From contig JANYJY010000029.1 of assembly GCA_025358295.1 (NCBI GenBank), positions 52,832 to 116,831 on the forward strand: a stretch of DNA of 64,000 nt, written 5' to 3'. Each line of letters starts with the position of its first letter. Position 1 is the stretch's first letter. Source of the stretch: Gammaproteobacteria bacterium (GTDB lineage Bacteria; Pseudomonadota; Gammaproteobacteria; Steroidobacterales; Steroidobacteraceae). This document shows, piece by piece, positions 42,375 to 53,477 of this stretch. The position numbers and the translations under genes are program-made. The notes below the pieces were generated by a model. It saw nothing but the letters and a program-made list of their open reading frames with translations. It was not told the origin of the DNA and did no database searches.

Positions 42375-43370
42375 TTAGGCCCAGAGTGCCTTGAGATGAG
42401 TCAGCATCAGCCCGCGCACCTGTCCCAGCTGATTGTCGCCCGAAGTGAACAGCGGCGGGTTGCGACGCAACATCAGCCAACGCTCGGTGCGAAGCACCCG
42501 ATGCAAGAACTCGAGATTCCGGTCGATCGCCTCAAGGTAGGGGTTCTTGCCGCCAAAAAGAGGCTCTACGTAGCGATACGCGTGTTCGAACTCACCCTCT
42601 AAGCGCTGTACCCGCGTTTCCCTCACGAATTCCGGAGTCTGCCGCAGCAAGTCCAGACCCGAGCTGTAGCGCACCTGCAAAGCGCCGTCGCTGCCCGGCG
42701 CCGCGGCGATTCCGCCGAGCACGAATTCCGGATACAGCCGGTCGCGGCATTTTTCCAGATAGCATCGGTCTGCCATTTGCGCGATCAAATCCGCGGTGCC
42801 CAGCAAGTGTCCGAGTTTACGGTCGCGGGAATCCGCGAGTTGAATCTGATCGAGTTTGATTTCGTACCCGGTGAAATGCACGATTCGGGTGGAAACGGGC
42901 ACCCAGTTGTCCATGCCTATGCTGGGCAGAAATCGGGCCAGGAAGCGCGCGCTGCGAGTCACATGATAAAGCGTGAACTCGGCGCCGTTGCGATGTTGCC
43001 GGTCGCCGAATTCGCGGATGTAGCCGGCGTCGTGAAACAGGGAAGTGACCAGCGCCATGACCGCACGTTCGGCGCCGAAGCGCAGCCGAGTCTCGACGCT
43101 GCGCTCATATCCCACGAGCAGGCGGGCCATGGCCAAGGTCATGTCGAGTGAATGCTGGCGATCGTGGTACACGGTATCTACACCGTGATATCCGGGCATT
43201 CGACCCGTGAAGAGCTTGTCGAACTCTTCGAACGCCACGGCGACTCTGTCGAACGACTCGCCCGGATAGGCTGCCGTAAATAGTTCCCGAACCGCAGCGG
43301 TTACCGCCGAAGTTGAACTGACTTGTACGGAGTTCGTAACGTCGTAGTCGTTACGTCGAAGGTCATGCAT
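42375..43370 (-). CDS. HD-domain phosphohydrolase, cyclic-nucleotide phosphodiesterase-like
   Basis: A 331-aa soluble protein. Metal ligands of the HD superfamily are visible: H69-D70 and H73 in VYHDRQHSLDM, and H113-D114 in SLFHDAGY, followed by IVHFTGYEI and GTADLIAQMADR. The YHxxxHxxD spacing recalls class I cyclic-nucleotide phosphodiesterases of eukaryotes, but similarity is limited to these motifs. The substrate is unknown. The C-terminal 100 residues look helical with aromatic clusters. It is the last gene in a minus-strand group; 112 bp separate it from the SH3 gene, including a GC hairpin (GGCGC-TCG-GCGCC). Confidence 0.72.
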   Translation of the reverse strand: MHDLRRNDYDVTNSVQVSSTSAVTAAVRELFTAAYPGESFDRVAVAFEEFDKLFTGRMPGYHGVDTVYHDRQHSLDMTLAMARLLVGYERSVETRLRFGAERAVMALVTSLFHDAGYIREFGDRQHRNGAEFTLYHVTRSARFLARFLPSIGMDNWVPVSTRIVHFTGYEIKLDQIQLADSRDRKLGHLLGTADLIAQMADRCYLEKCRDRLYPEFVLGGIAAAPGSDGALQVRYSSGLDLLRQTPEFVRETRVQRLEGEFEHAYRYVEPLFGGKNPYLEAIDRNLEFLHRVLRTERWLMLRRNPPLFTSGDNQLGQVRGLMLTHLKALWA

Positions 43371-43482
43371 CCTCAGAAGTTTAAGCTCTTCAGGCGCTCG
43401 GCGCCACGTGCCTGGTTCTCTTTTGCCGAAACTCTGCAGCCACCGCCGGCGGATATGTCAAAGTCTCCTCTGCGTCATTAAG

Positions 43483-44097
43483 TCAATAGACCTTAATGCC
43501 GCCGAATTTGCGCTTGATGCGGCGCGCCAGAGTGGCGTAACCCAACCAGAAGCCGCAGACGAGGGCCAAGAATATGGCCGCTATTCCCATCCAACCGCCG
43601 CGTGCCACGGTGGCCGCCGACCTGTCGGAATTGGCGCCATGCGCAGTCGCCGCGCTTTTTGCGGCGGGGCCGATGGAGTCCACGGCCGCAGGTGAGGCGG
43701 CTATGGTTGCGTCGAGCTCGGCTTGTTTGCTCGCCAATTCGTGCTTGAGCTGCTCGACCTCGCTGCGTGCGGCAGCTTCGGCCAGCGCCGGCGTCGTCGC
43801 AAGACTACGGTCCAATTCCTCTTCGAGCTGTTTGACTCTCACGACTGCAGGCATTTGCAGGGTGAGATAGGTGGATTTCACCCAACCGGTGATGCCGTCG
43901 TTTAAACGCACTTCCGTGAATTCTCCGATGACGTTCAGCGTCTCCACGCTGGCTCCGGAATGCAGGGTGGCCAGGCGCTGGCCCTGACCGTTCTGTTCGG
44001 CATAGACACCAAGCACCAGTTCGTCGCTGACGTAGGCGGTTGCAGCCGTGGCGTTTACCGCCGCCAGCATCAGCAACAGCACTGCAAGGCCTCTCAC
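43483..44097 (-). CDS. TIGR04211 family SH3-domain membrane protein
   Basis: A 204-aa protein with a signal peptide (LAVLLLMLAAVNATA), a bacterial SH3 domain (residues 22-80: AYVSDELVLGVYAEQNGQG, VRLNDGITGWVKSTYL), a coiled coil (87-130), and a C-terminal membrane helix (170-192) with a basic tail. The layout matches the YgiM-type TIGR04211 family. The SH3 domain would face the periplasm. The ATG overlaps the oligopeptidase A stop (ATGA), so translation is coupled. Confidence 0.9.
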   Translation of the reverse strand: MRGLAVLLLMLAAVNATAATAYVSDELVLGVYAEQNGQGQRLATLHSGASVETLNVIGEFTEVRLNDGITGWVKSTYLTLQMPAVVRVKQLEEELDRSLATTPALAEAAARSEVEQLKHELASKQAELDATIAASPAAVDSIGPAAKSAATAHGANSDRSAATVARGGWMGIAAIFLALVCGFWLGYATLARRIKRKFGGIKVY

Positions 44098-46112
44098 GCC
44101 GCGATGCCCGTTTGCTTGAGCAGAGGCCGCACATCCGGTTCGCGTCCGCGAAACCGCACGAAGGCGTCCATCGCGTCCAAGCTGCCGCCGCGTGCCAGTA
44201 TGGAGTCGCGAAACCGTGTTGCGGTGGCGCGGTCGAATACCCCTGCTTCTTCAAATGCCTCGAAAGCATCCGCCGCAAGCACTTCTGCCCACTTGTAGCT
44301 GTAGTAGCCTGCTGCGTACCCGCCCGCGAAAATGTGCGCGAAGCTCGCCGGCATCCGGTTGAAGGACGCAGCAGGCACGACGGCCACACGCCGACGCACT
44401 CCGGCGAGAGTCGCGGCGACTGTCGCCCCCGTGGAGGGATCAAAGTTCGCATGCAATTCGAAATCAAAGCTCGCCAGTTCGATTTGCCGCAGAGTGTCTA
44501 GAGCCGCGTTGAAAGTGCGGGTGCCCAATAAACGCTGCAGCATATCGATGGGCAGGGATTCGCCGCTGTCCACATGAGCGGATATGAGCGGCAGAATCTC
44601 CGGGCGCCAGACGAAGTTCTCCATGAACTGGCTGGGTAGCTCCACGGCGTCCCAGGCCACGCCGTTGATACCCGCAATGCTGGGGTAGGCAACGCGCGTC
44701 AGCATGTGCTGCAAGCCATGACCGAATTCGTGAAACAGTGTAATGACCTCGTCATGCGTCAGCAGCGCGGGTGCGTTGCCGACGGGAGAGGTGAAATTGC
44801 ATACCAGTTGGGCCACGGGCAGCGCCGTTCCCGCGGGCAGCGATTTGGCCACGACGCACTCGTCCATCCAAGCGCCACTGCGCTTCTCGGTACGCGAATA
44901 CGGATCCAGAAAAAAACCGGCGACGACGTTCTCGTCCTGATCGAGCAGGTCGTAAAAACGCACCGACGGGTGCCACACTCCGACCCCGGGCCGCTCGCGT
45001 ACGGAGATGCCGTAGAGCCGCCGGATCAACGCAAACAGGCCGCTCAATACCTTGGGCAGAGGGAAGTACGGGCGGAGCGCCTCTTGCGAAACCTTGAAGC
45101 GACTTTCCTGAAGCCGCTCGCTGTAGAACGCGATGTCCCAGGCGTCGAGTTTACGGCCCGCAAATTCCTCGAGATCCGAAAATTCCTGCCGTCCCGCGGG
45201 CAGGCAGCGGCGCGCTAGATCGTCCAAAAATGAGAGCACTTGCTTGCTGCTCTTCGCCATCCGCGTCGCCAAAGCGTAGTTGGCGAAATTGTCGAATCCC
45301 ACCAGGCGCGCCAGCTCGTGGCGTAGAGGCAGGATGTCGGCAATGACCGGGTTGTTGTCGAACCGACCGGCGCTTGGACCTAATTCGGAGGCCCGGGTGA
45401 TCCAGGCTTCATAGATGTCTCGCCGCAGTTGCGGGCTTGCGGCGCTGGCCATGATGGTCATGTAAGTCGGCTGATCAAGTTTGAACAGCCAGCCCGATTG
45501 GTTCGCCTCGCGGGCGTCGGCCGCGGCGCGATCGATGGCGTTCGCGGGCAGTCCCGCGAGCTCTGCGCCGTCGATGACGTTGCGAGTGTAGGCACGCCCG
45601 GCGTCGAGCACATTTTCGGAAAACTTCGTGGCAAGCTGCGCCAGCCGCTGTGCGACCTCGCAGTATCGAGCCTTCTCTTCGGGGCCGAGATCGACGCCGG
45701 CCAGCCGGAAATCGCGCAGCGCATTCTCCACCACTTTACGTTGCGAGGAATCGAGTTGGCCGCCCTCGTGCTGCAATACGTAGGCATAGCCCGCCTGCAG
45801 TGCGGTGTTCTGGCCGAGTTCCGAGGAATATGCCGTCAACAACGGCACGCATTCATTGTAGGCCTCACGCATTGCCGTGGAATTGGCGACGGCGTTCAAG
45901 TGACCGATCGGGCTCCAGGCACGGCTCAATCTGTAGCTCAATTCCTCCATCGGAATGACTAGAGAGGCGAAAGTGGGACTTGGCTGAGCCGTCAACTCCA
46001 GCAGCCGCCGTCGATTCTCCGCCAGGACCTGCTCCAATGCCGGACGGGCATGACTTGCCTCGATGCGGCCGAACGCGGGTAGCGAATCCAATTCCAGCAA
46101 TGGGTTTTTCAC
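44094..46112 (-). CDS. prlC: Oligopeptidase A (M3 family zinc metallopeptidase)
   Basis: A 672-aa cytosolic thermolysin-fold peptidase that degrades oligopeptides, including cleaved signal peptides. The zinc motif is LFHEFGHGLQHML; the distal Glu ligand lies in the following GVAWDAVELPSQ segment. Other family marks are DLYSRTEKRSGAWMDECV-type SRxxKRxGAW and FAGGYAAGYYSYKW near the C-terminus. Length matches OpdA (680 aa). It is followed by the SH3 gene with a 4-bp overlap, and preceded 13 bp upstream by the GIDE gene. Confidence 0.96.
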   Translation of the reverse strand: MKNPLLELDSLPAFGRIEASHARPALEQVLAENRRRLLELTAQPSPTFASLVIPMEELSYRLSRAWSPIGHLNAVANSTAMREAYNECVPLLTAYSSELGQNTALQAGYAYVLQHEGGQLDSSQRKVVENALRDFRLAGVDLGPEEKARYCEVAQRLAQLATKFSENVLDAGRAYTRNVIDGAELAGLPANAIDRAAADAREANQSGWLFKLDQPTYMTIMASAASPQLRRDIYEAWITRASELGPSAGRFDNNPVIADILPLRHELARLVGFDNFANYALATRMAKSSKQVLSFLDDLARRCLPAGRQEFSDLEEFAGRKLDAWDIAFYSERLQESRFKVSQEALRPYFPLPKVLSGLFALIRRLYGISVRERPGVGVWHPSVRFYDLLDQDENVVAGFFLDPYSRTEKRSGAWMDECVVAKSLPAGTALPVAQLVCNFTSPVGNAPALLTHDEVITLFHEFGHGLQHMLTRVAYPSIAGINGVAWDAVELPSQFMENFVWRPEILPLISAHVDSGESLPIDMLQRLLGTRTFNAALDTLRQIELASFDFELHANFDPSTGATVAATLAGVRRRVAVVPAASFNRMPASFAHIFAGGYAAGYYSYKWAEVLAADAFEAFEEAGVFDRATATRFRDSILARGGSLDAMDAFVRFRGREPDVRPLLKQTGIAA

Positions 46113-46125
46113 CGCGGAGATTCTA

Positions 46126-47034
46126 TCAGACGTGCGTCAACATCCAGGTAAGGGCGATGCTGCTGCCGAGGAATCCGCCCAGGCCGGCCAGAGCGCGCCG
46201 CCGGAACTGCCGAGCCAGTGATTGGCCGTCCGAGGCGGCGAGCAGAAACGCGCGCCCGTCCATCGGATCCGCCAAGACATTGACGGTCGGTTCACGTGCT
46301 TCAGCGGCGCGGCCGGTGAGAACCTGCCGGCGTGCAGCAGCCCTGGCGTCTTCCCACTCGGCCGCGCCGAGGGTGCCGTCATGGTTGGCGTCGAAGCGTG
46401 CGAGCAAGGCAGATTGATCCATCTTCCACTCGCGCAACAGTTCTGTCACCGCGCCTTCCGGGTCCTCGATGCTGACGCCGCCGAGACAGCGAAACGCGCC
46501 GATCGCATAGACATGCTCGCGCGGTTGCAGGCGATATTCGGTGTAACGGTATCTGTCCGTCACGACATGGTCGACCAACCAATTGAGCACACCGGTACCC
46601 GTCGGAATACGTCCTTGCGGCCATGCTTCAGGCCCGTACCAAACGTCGGTGGCACCGGGAAAAACCTCTGCACCGCGCGGATCGATCAGGCATTGGCCCG
46701 TGCCGTCGTCCAAGAGGAAGGGTTCGGTGCTGGTGTCGTTCGCAATCGTGCTCCACGAGCGCGACCGGCCGCTGGAGCGCCGCTCCTCGACCTTGTAGCG
46801 CCACCAAGTGCAGGGCGTCCCGGTCAATGGTGATTTATTCGCGGAATTCGGCGCCGGCAACCCCATGCCGTTGAGTTCGACATAGCCCTGCGCAGCCGAA
46901 CGCACCCGCGACGTCGGCGTGTCTTCGATGACGCGGTTCTTGGCCCAGGCCTTGAACGCGTACCGAAACGAATACACCGCGGCTGCAGCCAGACCGGCGA
47001 CGAGGAGCCAAAATTTTATGTTGTTGCCGGACAT
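46126..47034 (-). CDS. GIDE-domain membrane protein with EF-hand-like loop
   Basis: A 302-aa membrane protein. The N-terminal helix is residues 8-26; the central region (about 85-215) matches the GIDE domain first seen in mitochondrial E3 ubiquitin ligases ([43 protein letters not shown]). An EF-hand-like calcium loop follows ([14 protein letters not shown], residues about 216-229), and a C-terminal helix ends the protein. No RING finger is present. LemA lies 15 bp upstream, a pairing I know from other bacteria, which suggests a shared membrane function. Confidence 0.82.
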   Translation of the reverse strand: MSGNNIKFWLLVAGLAAAAVYSFRYAFKAWAKNRVIEDTPTSRVRSAAQGYVELNGMGLPAPNSANKSPLTGTPCTWWRYKVEERRSSGRSRSWSTIANDTSTEPFLLDDGTGQCLIDPRGAEVFPGATDVWYGPEAWPQGRIPTGTGVLNWLVDHVVTDRYRYTEYRLQPREHVYAIGAFRCLGGVSIEDPEGAVTELLREWKMDQSALLARFDANHDGTLGAAEWEDARAAARRQVLTGRAAEAREPTVNVLADPMDGRAFLLAASDGQSLARQFRRRALAGLGGFLGSSIALTWMLTHV

Positions 47035-47049
47035 GTCCGGATCGAATTT

Positions 47050-47625
47050 CTAGGTGCCGAAGAGCGCGCCGACGCTGACGTCGGCCTTCTCCTCGCTCGA
47101 GAATTCCAGCAATTGCGCCGGCAGAAAGCCGAATCTCTGAGCGATCATGACGTCGGGGAACACTTTCACCCGGATGTTGTTCAGATTGACCTGGTCGTTG
47201 TAGAGCTCGCGCCGGTCGGCGATGGACTCCTCCAGCGTGGTGATCCGGCCCTGCAGTTGCTTGAACGTCTCGTCGGTCTTCAGCTGCGGGTAATTTTCGG
47301 CCACGGCAAACAGCCTGCCCACGCCGGCGCGAAGCTGCTGTTCTGCTGCACCGACGGCGGCGACATTGCCGGCCGTGCTCGCCATGCTCACCGAAGCACG
47401 GGCGCGCATCACTTTCTCGAGCGTTTCTTGCTCGAATTGCATGTAGCGCTTGCAGGTTTCCACGAGCTTCGGCAGCTCGTCGTGGCGCTGTTTCAACAGC
47501 ACGTCGATGTTCGCCCACGCCACCTTGACGTTTTCACGCAGGCTCACGAGTCCGTTGTAGATGCCCACGATATAAACGATGGCAGCAACGGCCAAAGCAA
47601 GGATCACGACGAGAGCGATCACCAC
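47050..47625 (-). CDS. lemA: LemA family protein
   Basis: A 191-aa protein with one N-terminal helix (residues 2-24) and a four-helix-bundle domain outside. Family motifs are [25 protein letters not shown] in outline, [16 protein letters not shown] and [20 protein letters not shown], ending before the [12 protein letters not shown] segment. The function of LemA is not established. It is the first gene of the run lemA-GIDE-prlC-SH3 and diverges from the glutathione reductase gene with 75 bp between the start codons. Confidence 0.93.
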   Translation of the reverse strand: MVIALVVILALAVAAIVYIVGIYNGLVSLRENVKVAWANIDVLLKQRHDELPKLVETCKRYMQFEQETLEKVMRARASVSMASTAGNVAAVGAAEQQLRAGVGRLFAVAENYPQLKTDETFKQLQGRITTLEESIADRRELYNDQVNLNNIRVKVFPDVMIAQRFGFLPAQLLEFSSEEKADVSVGALFGT

Positions 47626-47700
47626 AGCACCCCATCCGCGAGTTATGAACCTGCTCAGTATATCATTGGGGTTTGCCGGTCAGCCGGTATGGAGTTCACA

Positions 47701-49050
47701 GTGTCGGACCAAGCCTTCGATCTCATCAGCATCGGCGGCGGCAGCGGCGGCCTGGCCTGCGCGCAGCGCGCAGCCGAATACGGAGCCAAGGCCGCCGTGA
47801 TCGAATCGCAGCGGCTGGGAGGCACCTGCGTGAACGTGGGCTGCGTTCCCAAGAAGATCATGTGGAATGCGTCGAACGTCGCCCTGGCGCTGTCCGACGC
47901 CGGCGACTACGGCTTCAAGGTCAGCCTGGGCGATAACGATTGGTCGATTCTGAAGAGCAAGCGCGACGCCTACGTGCTTCGCTTGAATGCGATATACGAA
48001 CGCAATCTGGCTGCTAAAGGCGTCGCTTACCTACGCGGGGCGGCGCGTTTCCTCGACAAGAATACGGTCGAAGTAAACGGTGCGCGCATGACGGCCCGGC
48101 ACATCGTGGTAGCCACGGGCGGCAAGGTCATCGTGCCGACACTGCCCGGGGCCGATCTCGGCATTACTTCGGACGGTTTCTTTTCGCTCGAACAGCGGCC
48201 GCGGCGGGTGGCCATCGTCGGCAGCGGCTACGTTGCCTGCGAGCTGGCGGGAGCGTTCCGCGAATTGGGCAGCGAGGTCGAACTGTTCATCCGCAAGGAA
48301 CATGTGCTGACCAGCTTCGACGTGATGCTTGGAAAATCCCTGGTGCGAGAAATGCGCGAACAGGGGATCGTCATTCATCAACAGATCCTGCCGGCGTCGG
48401 TGCGGGATGTCGGCGGCCTGAAGACCATGAAGTCGACCGACGGTCGGGAATTTCCCGGCTTCGATTGCTTGCTGTGGGCGGTTGGGCGCGCCTCGAACGT
48501 GGCCGGCTTGGGATTGGAGAAGGCCGGCGTCGCGGTCGATGAGGGCGATTACGTGATTACCGACGGATTCCAAAATACCAATGTGCCCGGCGTCTACGCG
48601 ATTGGCGATGTCACGGGCCGTGCAGCCCTGACTCCCGTTGCGATCGCCGCCGGACGACGCCTGAGCGATCGTCTGTTCGGTGGTAAGACCGATCGCCGAT
48701 TGGAATACAGCATGATTCCCACGGTGGTGTTTACTCATCCGCCCATCGGTACCGTGGGCGCCAGCGAAGCCGAGGCGCGCGCTCAATACGGTGGCGCTGT
48801 GAAGGTCTACGTCGCCGATTTCACGCCCATGTACCATGCGTTGACCACACGAAAATCCCACACTGACATGAAGCTCGTCTGTGTCGGACCGGAACAAAAG
48901 ATCGTGGGCTGTCACGTGATCGGCGTCGGAGCCGACGAAATGCTGCAGGGGTTTGCGGTGGCGATCCGAATGGGCGCCACCAAGCGCGACTTCGACGATA
49001 CCGTGGCGATTCATCCGACCAGTGCCGAAGAGCTGGTCACCATGCGCTAA
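47701..49050 (+). CDS. gor: Glutathione-disulfide reductase
   Basis: A 449-aa flavoenzyme that regenerates reduced glutathione with NADPH. It shows the FAD-binding IGGGSGGLA, redox-active C43 and C48 in [13 protein letters not shown], the NADPH-binding [17 protein letters not shown] with Arg residues after the second strand (FIRKEHVL), the FAD motif [10 protein letters not shown], and the dimer-interface [12 protein letters not shown] with the catalytic His. The frame is open far upstream across lemA, but GTG 47701 with GGAG 6 nt upstream gives the correct family N-terminus; ATG 47689 is an alternative. Length equals E. coli Gor (450). Confidence 0.95.
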   Translation: MSDQAFDLISIGGGSGGLACAQRAAEYGAKAAVIESQRLGGTCVNVGCVPKKIMWNASNVALALSDAGDYGFKVSLGDNDWSILKSKRDAYVLRLNAIYERNLAAKGVAYLRGAARFLDKNTVEVNGARMTARHIVVATGGKVIVPTLPGADLGITSDGFFSLEQRPRRVAIVGSGYVACELAGAFRELGSEVELFIRKEHVLTSFDVMLGKSLVREMREQGIVIHQQILPASVRDVGGLKTMKSTDGREFPGFDCLLWAVGRASNVAGLGLEKAGVAVDEGDYVITDGFQNTNVPGVYAIGDVTGRAALTPVAIAAGRRLSDRLFGGKTDRRLEYSMIPTVVFTHPPIGTVGASEAEARAQYGGAVKVYVADFTPMYHALTTRKSHTDMKLVCVGPEQKIVGCHVIGVGADEMLQGFAVAIRMGATKRDFDDTVAIHPTSAEELVTMR

Positions 49051-49083
49051 AACGCGCCGGTCCCGACAGTGCCGGCATTTCCT

Positions 49084-50933
<1,850 letters not shown>

Positions 50934-51075
50934 CTACTCTGTGACTCCTAGCTATGACTTCATCTCAGCCGATTCGGCCCGTCTGCGCCCGCCTCAGGCC
51001 CCAAGCCGTCGGCGCCATCCGTATAACGCGGTAATATCGCGGGGAACGTATCTTAAGCCGGGTGCTGATTTAACC

Positions 51076-51603
51076 ATGAAGGATCAGGTTGGCGGAAATC
51101 AGAAGCGCGCCCGCTTTCAGGCGCTTTGCCAATCTCTACGGCCGGATTTGCTTCGATTTGCGTTCTGGCTCTCCCGAGACCGCGCTTTGGCCGAGGACGT
51201 GGTCCAGGAGACCCTGTTGCGCGCGTGGAAGGCTCAGGACTCGCTGCACGACGAGTCCGCCGCCAAGCCCTGGTTCTTAACCATCATCCGCCGCGAATAC
51301 GCGCGCAGCTTCGAGCGCAAACGCTTCGTGACCGTGGATGTCGACGAGTTGGTCGCCCGCGAGGAGCCGATGCTGGCCGCCGCGGAGGAACAGAATTTGA
51401 CCGAAATGCGAGCTGCCTTGTTTAAATTGCCTGACGAGTACCGTGAGCCGCTGGTGATGCAGGTGCTCATGGGTTTTTCGACCGCCGAAATAGCTCGCGA
51501 ACTTGATCTCTCGGGCGCCGCGGTACTGACGCGCCTGTTCCGTGCACGCAAGCAGCTGCGTGTGCTGTGCGGCGAAGACACCCGTATGGATCCGCAAGAA
51601 TGA
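51076..51603 (+). CDS. ECF RNA polymerase sigma factor
   Basis: A 175-aa alternative sigma factor. Region 2 is FQALCQSLRPDLLRFAFWLS, RDRALAEDVVQETLLRAWKA and the DNA-melting part AKPWFLTIIRREYARSFER; region 4 is LFKLPDEYREPLVMQVLMG and FSTAEIARELDLSGAAVLTRL. ATG 51076 is chosen from family length; a clear ribosome site is missing. It overlaps the DUF3379 gene as ATGA, forming a sigma/anti-sigma pair. The signal and regulon are unknown. Confidence 0.95.
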   Translation: MKDQVGGNQKRARFQALCQSLRPDLLRFAFWLSRDRALAEDVVQETLLRAWKAQDSLHDESAAKPWFLTIIRREYARSFERKRFVTVDVDELVAREEPMLAAAEEQNLTEMRAALFKLPDEYREPLVMQVLMGFSTAEIARELDLSGAAVLTRLFRARKQLRVLCGEDTRMDPQE

Positions 51604-52316
51604 TGGACTGCGCTATCTATAGACGGGCAATGATGGTCGATCCGCACGACGCGGACCCGGCGCTGACAGCGCACCGCGAAGGCTGCCACGATTGCAGCGT
51701 GTACAGCGGGCGCCTGTTGCGCTTTGAGTCGCGCCTCGATCAGGCCCTGCGAGTGGCTACGCCGTCGTCCATGACGGATCGAGTCCCCCGATCCTTGGCC
51801 AATCGGCTCGGCATGCCCGGCTCGCGACAGGGCTGGCTGGCGTTGGCGGCCAGTGTGCTGATGGCCGCCGTCGTGGCGGGAGGCTTGTGGCTGAGCGTTC
51901 CGGCATCCAGTCTTGCCGCGGATGTTGTGACTCATATGCGGGGCGAGCCGAACGCGTGGCGCCGTACGGAGGAGTCTGTGCCGAGCGCGGCGCTGCAAAA
52001 CGTGCTGCGTGATTCGGGCCTTCGCCTGGCCGCCGGCGCGGACCGGGTTACCTATGCCAGCAGTTGCGGTTTTCGCGGCCACCACGTGCCGCATCTGGTG
52101 GTCCAAACTGAATCGGGACCGGTCACCGTGATGGTCTTGGTGCACGAGCAGGTCTTAAAGTCCACGCAGTTCGACGAACAAGGCTATCGTGGAGTCATCG
52201 TGCCCGTGGCAGGCCACGGCAGTATTGCCGTGCTCACGCGCGGCGCGGCCGCCGACCCGGCGAGCATCCAACACATCGCCGCCCGAGTGCTCGATTCCAT
52301 CGTCTGGACCGGCTAG
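51600..52316 (+). CDS. DUF3379 anti-sigma-factor-like membrane protein
   Basis: A 238-aa protein with a zinc anti-sigma motif near the N-terminus (H25, C29, C32 in HREGCHDC), a single membrane helix (about 77-98, GWLALAASVLMAAVVAGGLW), and a periplasmic C-terminal domain of DUF3379 type (VTYASSCGFRGHHVPHLVV). The layout suggests it holds the sigma factor at the membrane until a periplasmic signal arrives. The ATG overlaps the sigma gene stop by ATGA. It ends one base before the convergent DUF4404 gene. Confidence 0.9.
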   Translation: MMDCAIYRRAMMVDPHDADPALTAHREGCHDCSVYSGRLLRFESRLDQALRVATPSSMTDRVPRSLANRLGMPGSRQGWLALAASVLMAAVVAGGLWLSVPASSLAADVVTHMRGEPNAWRRTEESVPSAALQNVLRDSGLRLAAGADRVTYASSCGFRGHHVPHLVVQTESGPVTVMVLVHEQVLKSTQFDEQGYRGVIVPVAGHGSIAVLTRGAAADPASIQHIAARVLDSIVWTG

Positions 52317-52317
52317 T

Positions 52318-52590
52318 TTAGATCCCCACCTCGCCGAGCAGATCCACCAGACGGCGCGCGCTTGCCGCCAAGGTTGGGTGATCGGCCTCGAACTGTACGG
52401 CGATGCTTTCCAGCCGTTCGGGGATCGATCCAGTCGGCGAGGACTCTGTGCCGGCCGATGCATCGATCAGCCGATGCAGGTCTTGCATGGTGTCGTTCAT
52501 CGATTGCATGGATTTGGGGTCGGCCCGAAGGGCCTCGGTCATTTGCGCATGTAGCTTGGTGAGAAGAGCGCGAAGGGAATTTGTGTCCAT
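52318..52590 (-). CDS. DUF4404 family protein
   Basis: A 90-aa helical cytosolic protein. The family pattern is seen in SLRALLTKLHAQMTEAL, MQDLHRLIDA and IAVQFEADHPTLAASARRLVDLL. Function unknown. It lies 25 bp downstream of rlmJ on the same strand, and its stop is one base from the convergent anti-sigma gene. Confidence 0.85.
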   Translation of the reverse strand: MDTNSLRALLTKLHAQMTEALRADPKSMQSMNDTMQDLHRLIDASAGTESSPTGSIPERLESIAVQFEADHPTLAASARRLVDLLGEVGI

Positions 52591-52615
52591 AGTGGGGTCC
52601 TAAAGAGGAGCAGGC

Positions 52616-53464
52616 CTATTGTGCCATTCGCTCGGGGGTCAGCCGGGCTACTTCCACGTAGCCCGAATCGGGTGTCGCAATTCCTTTGTGAATAGCGGTA
52701 TACGCGTCGCCCAGGTATTCGTCCGCCCCATAGGGTGGATTGACGATCATCAAGCCGCTGCCGGCAAGGCCGATTCCGGCATCGTCCGGGTGAATGGCGA
52801 GGTCGGCCACAAGCATTTTCGGTATTCCCAATGCTTCGAAGCGTGCATGCACCATGCTGCGCTGCGCGGCACTGCGAATCGGGTACCACATCAAGTAAAT
52901 TCCGCCGGGCCAACGGCGATAGGCGTCCGAAAACGCCTGCAGCATCTGCTTTAACTCATCGAGACTTTCATAGGGGGGGTCGATCAAGACCAATCCGCGG
53001 CGTTCCTCCGGCGGCAGAAATGCTTTGAGCGCCGCGTAGCCATCGCCTATTTCAGTGCGAACCCGGCCTTGGGACTCGATCTCCCTCTCGGCGGCGCGTG
53101 CCTCAGCCGGCATCAACTCCACGAATAGTGCGCGGTCCTGCGTACGCAAGCTGCCCGCGATCAATGCCGGTGAGCCGGGATAGCGGGCCAGGCGCTTGCC
53201 GCGCCGCGCACGAAGCGCCGCGAAGTAGCCCGCCAGCAAGGGCTCGTCGATGCTGGTTTCGATCAAACGCTGGATACCGTGTTCGGATTCTCCGGATTTG
53301 TGTGCTTCCGGCGCCTGCAGGTCGTAGAAGCCCCGGCCTGCATGACTGTCGAGCGCGAAAATCGCGCCGTCCTTGCGCTGCAGCGCCTCGAGGCAATACA
53401 TCAAGCCGACGTGCTTCGCCACGTCCGCAAAATTCCCTGCATGATAGATGTGCTTGTAGTTCAT
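52616..53464 (-). CDS. rlmJ: 23S rRNA (adenine-2030-N6)-methyltransferase RlmJ
   Basis: A 282-aa S-adenosylmethionine-dependent enzyme that methylates A2030 of 23S rRNA. The N-terminus MNYKHIYHAGNFADVAKHV is diagnostic; the DHAGRG-type SAM loop is DSHAGRGFYDL and the catalytic motif is LIDPPYES. Length equals E. coli RlmJ (280). The frame is open upstream, but that part overlaps the permease gene and does not look like protein, so I start at 53464, 13 bp after that gene's stop. Confidence 0.95.
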   Translation of the reverse strand: MNYKHIYHAGNFADVAKHVGLMYCLEALQRKDGAIFALDSHAGRGFYDLQAPEAHKSGESEHGIQRLIETSIDEPLLAGYFAALRARRGKRLARYPGSPALIAGSLRTQDRALFVELMPAEARAAEREIESQGRVRTEIGDGYAALKAFLPPEERRGLVLIDPPYESLDELKQMLQAFSDAYRRWPGGIYLMWYPIRSAAQRSMVHARFEALGIPKMLVADLAIHPDDAGIGLAGSGLMIVNPPYGADEYLGDAYTAIHKGIATPDSGYVEVARLTPERMAQ

Positions 53465-53477
53465 CGGGCTGCGCAGT

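Noticed and set aside
47113..47700. N-terminal extension of glutathione reductase into the lemA region
   Set aside because: It would overlap most of lemA on the other strand; the family N-terminus and a GGAG box place the start at 47701.
49051..49083. GCCGG...CCGGC inverted repeat between gor and aroE as a terminator
   Set aside because: The stem is only 5 bp with an 11-nt loop and no U-run, too weak to claim.
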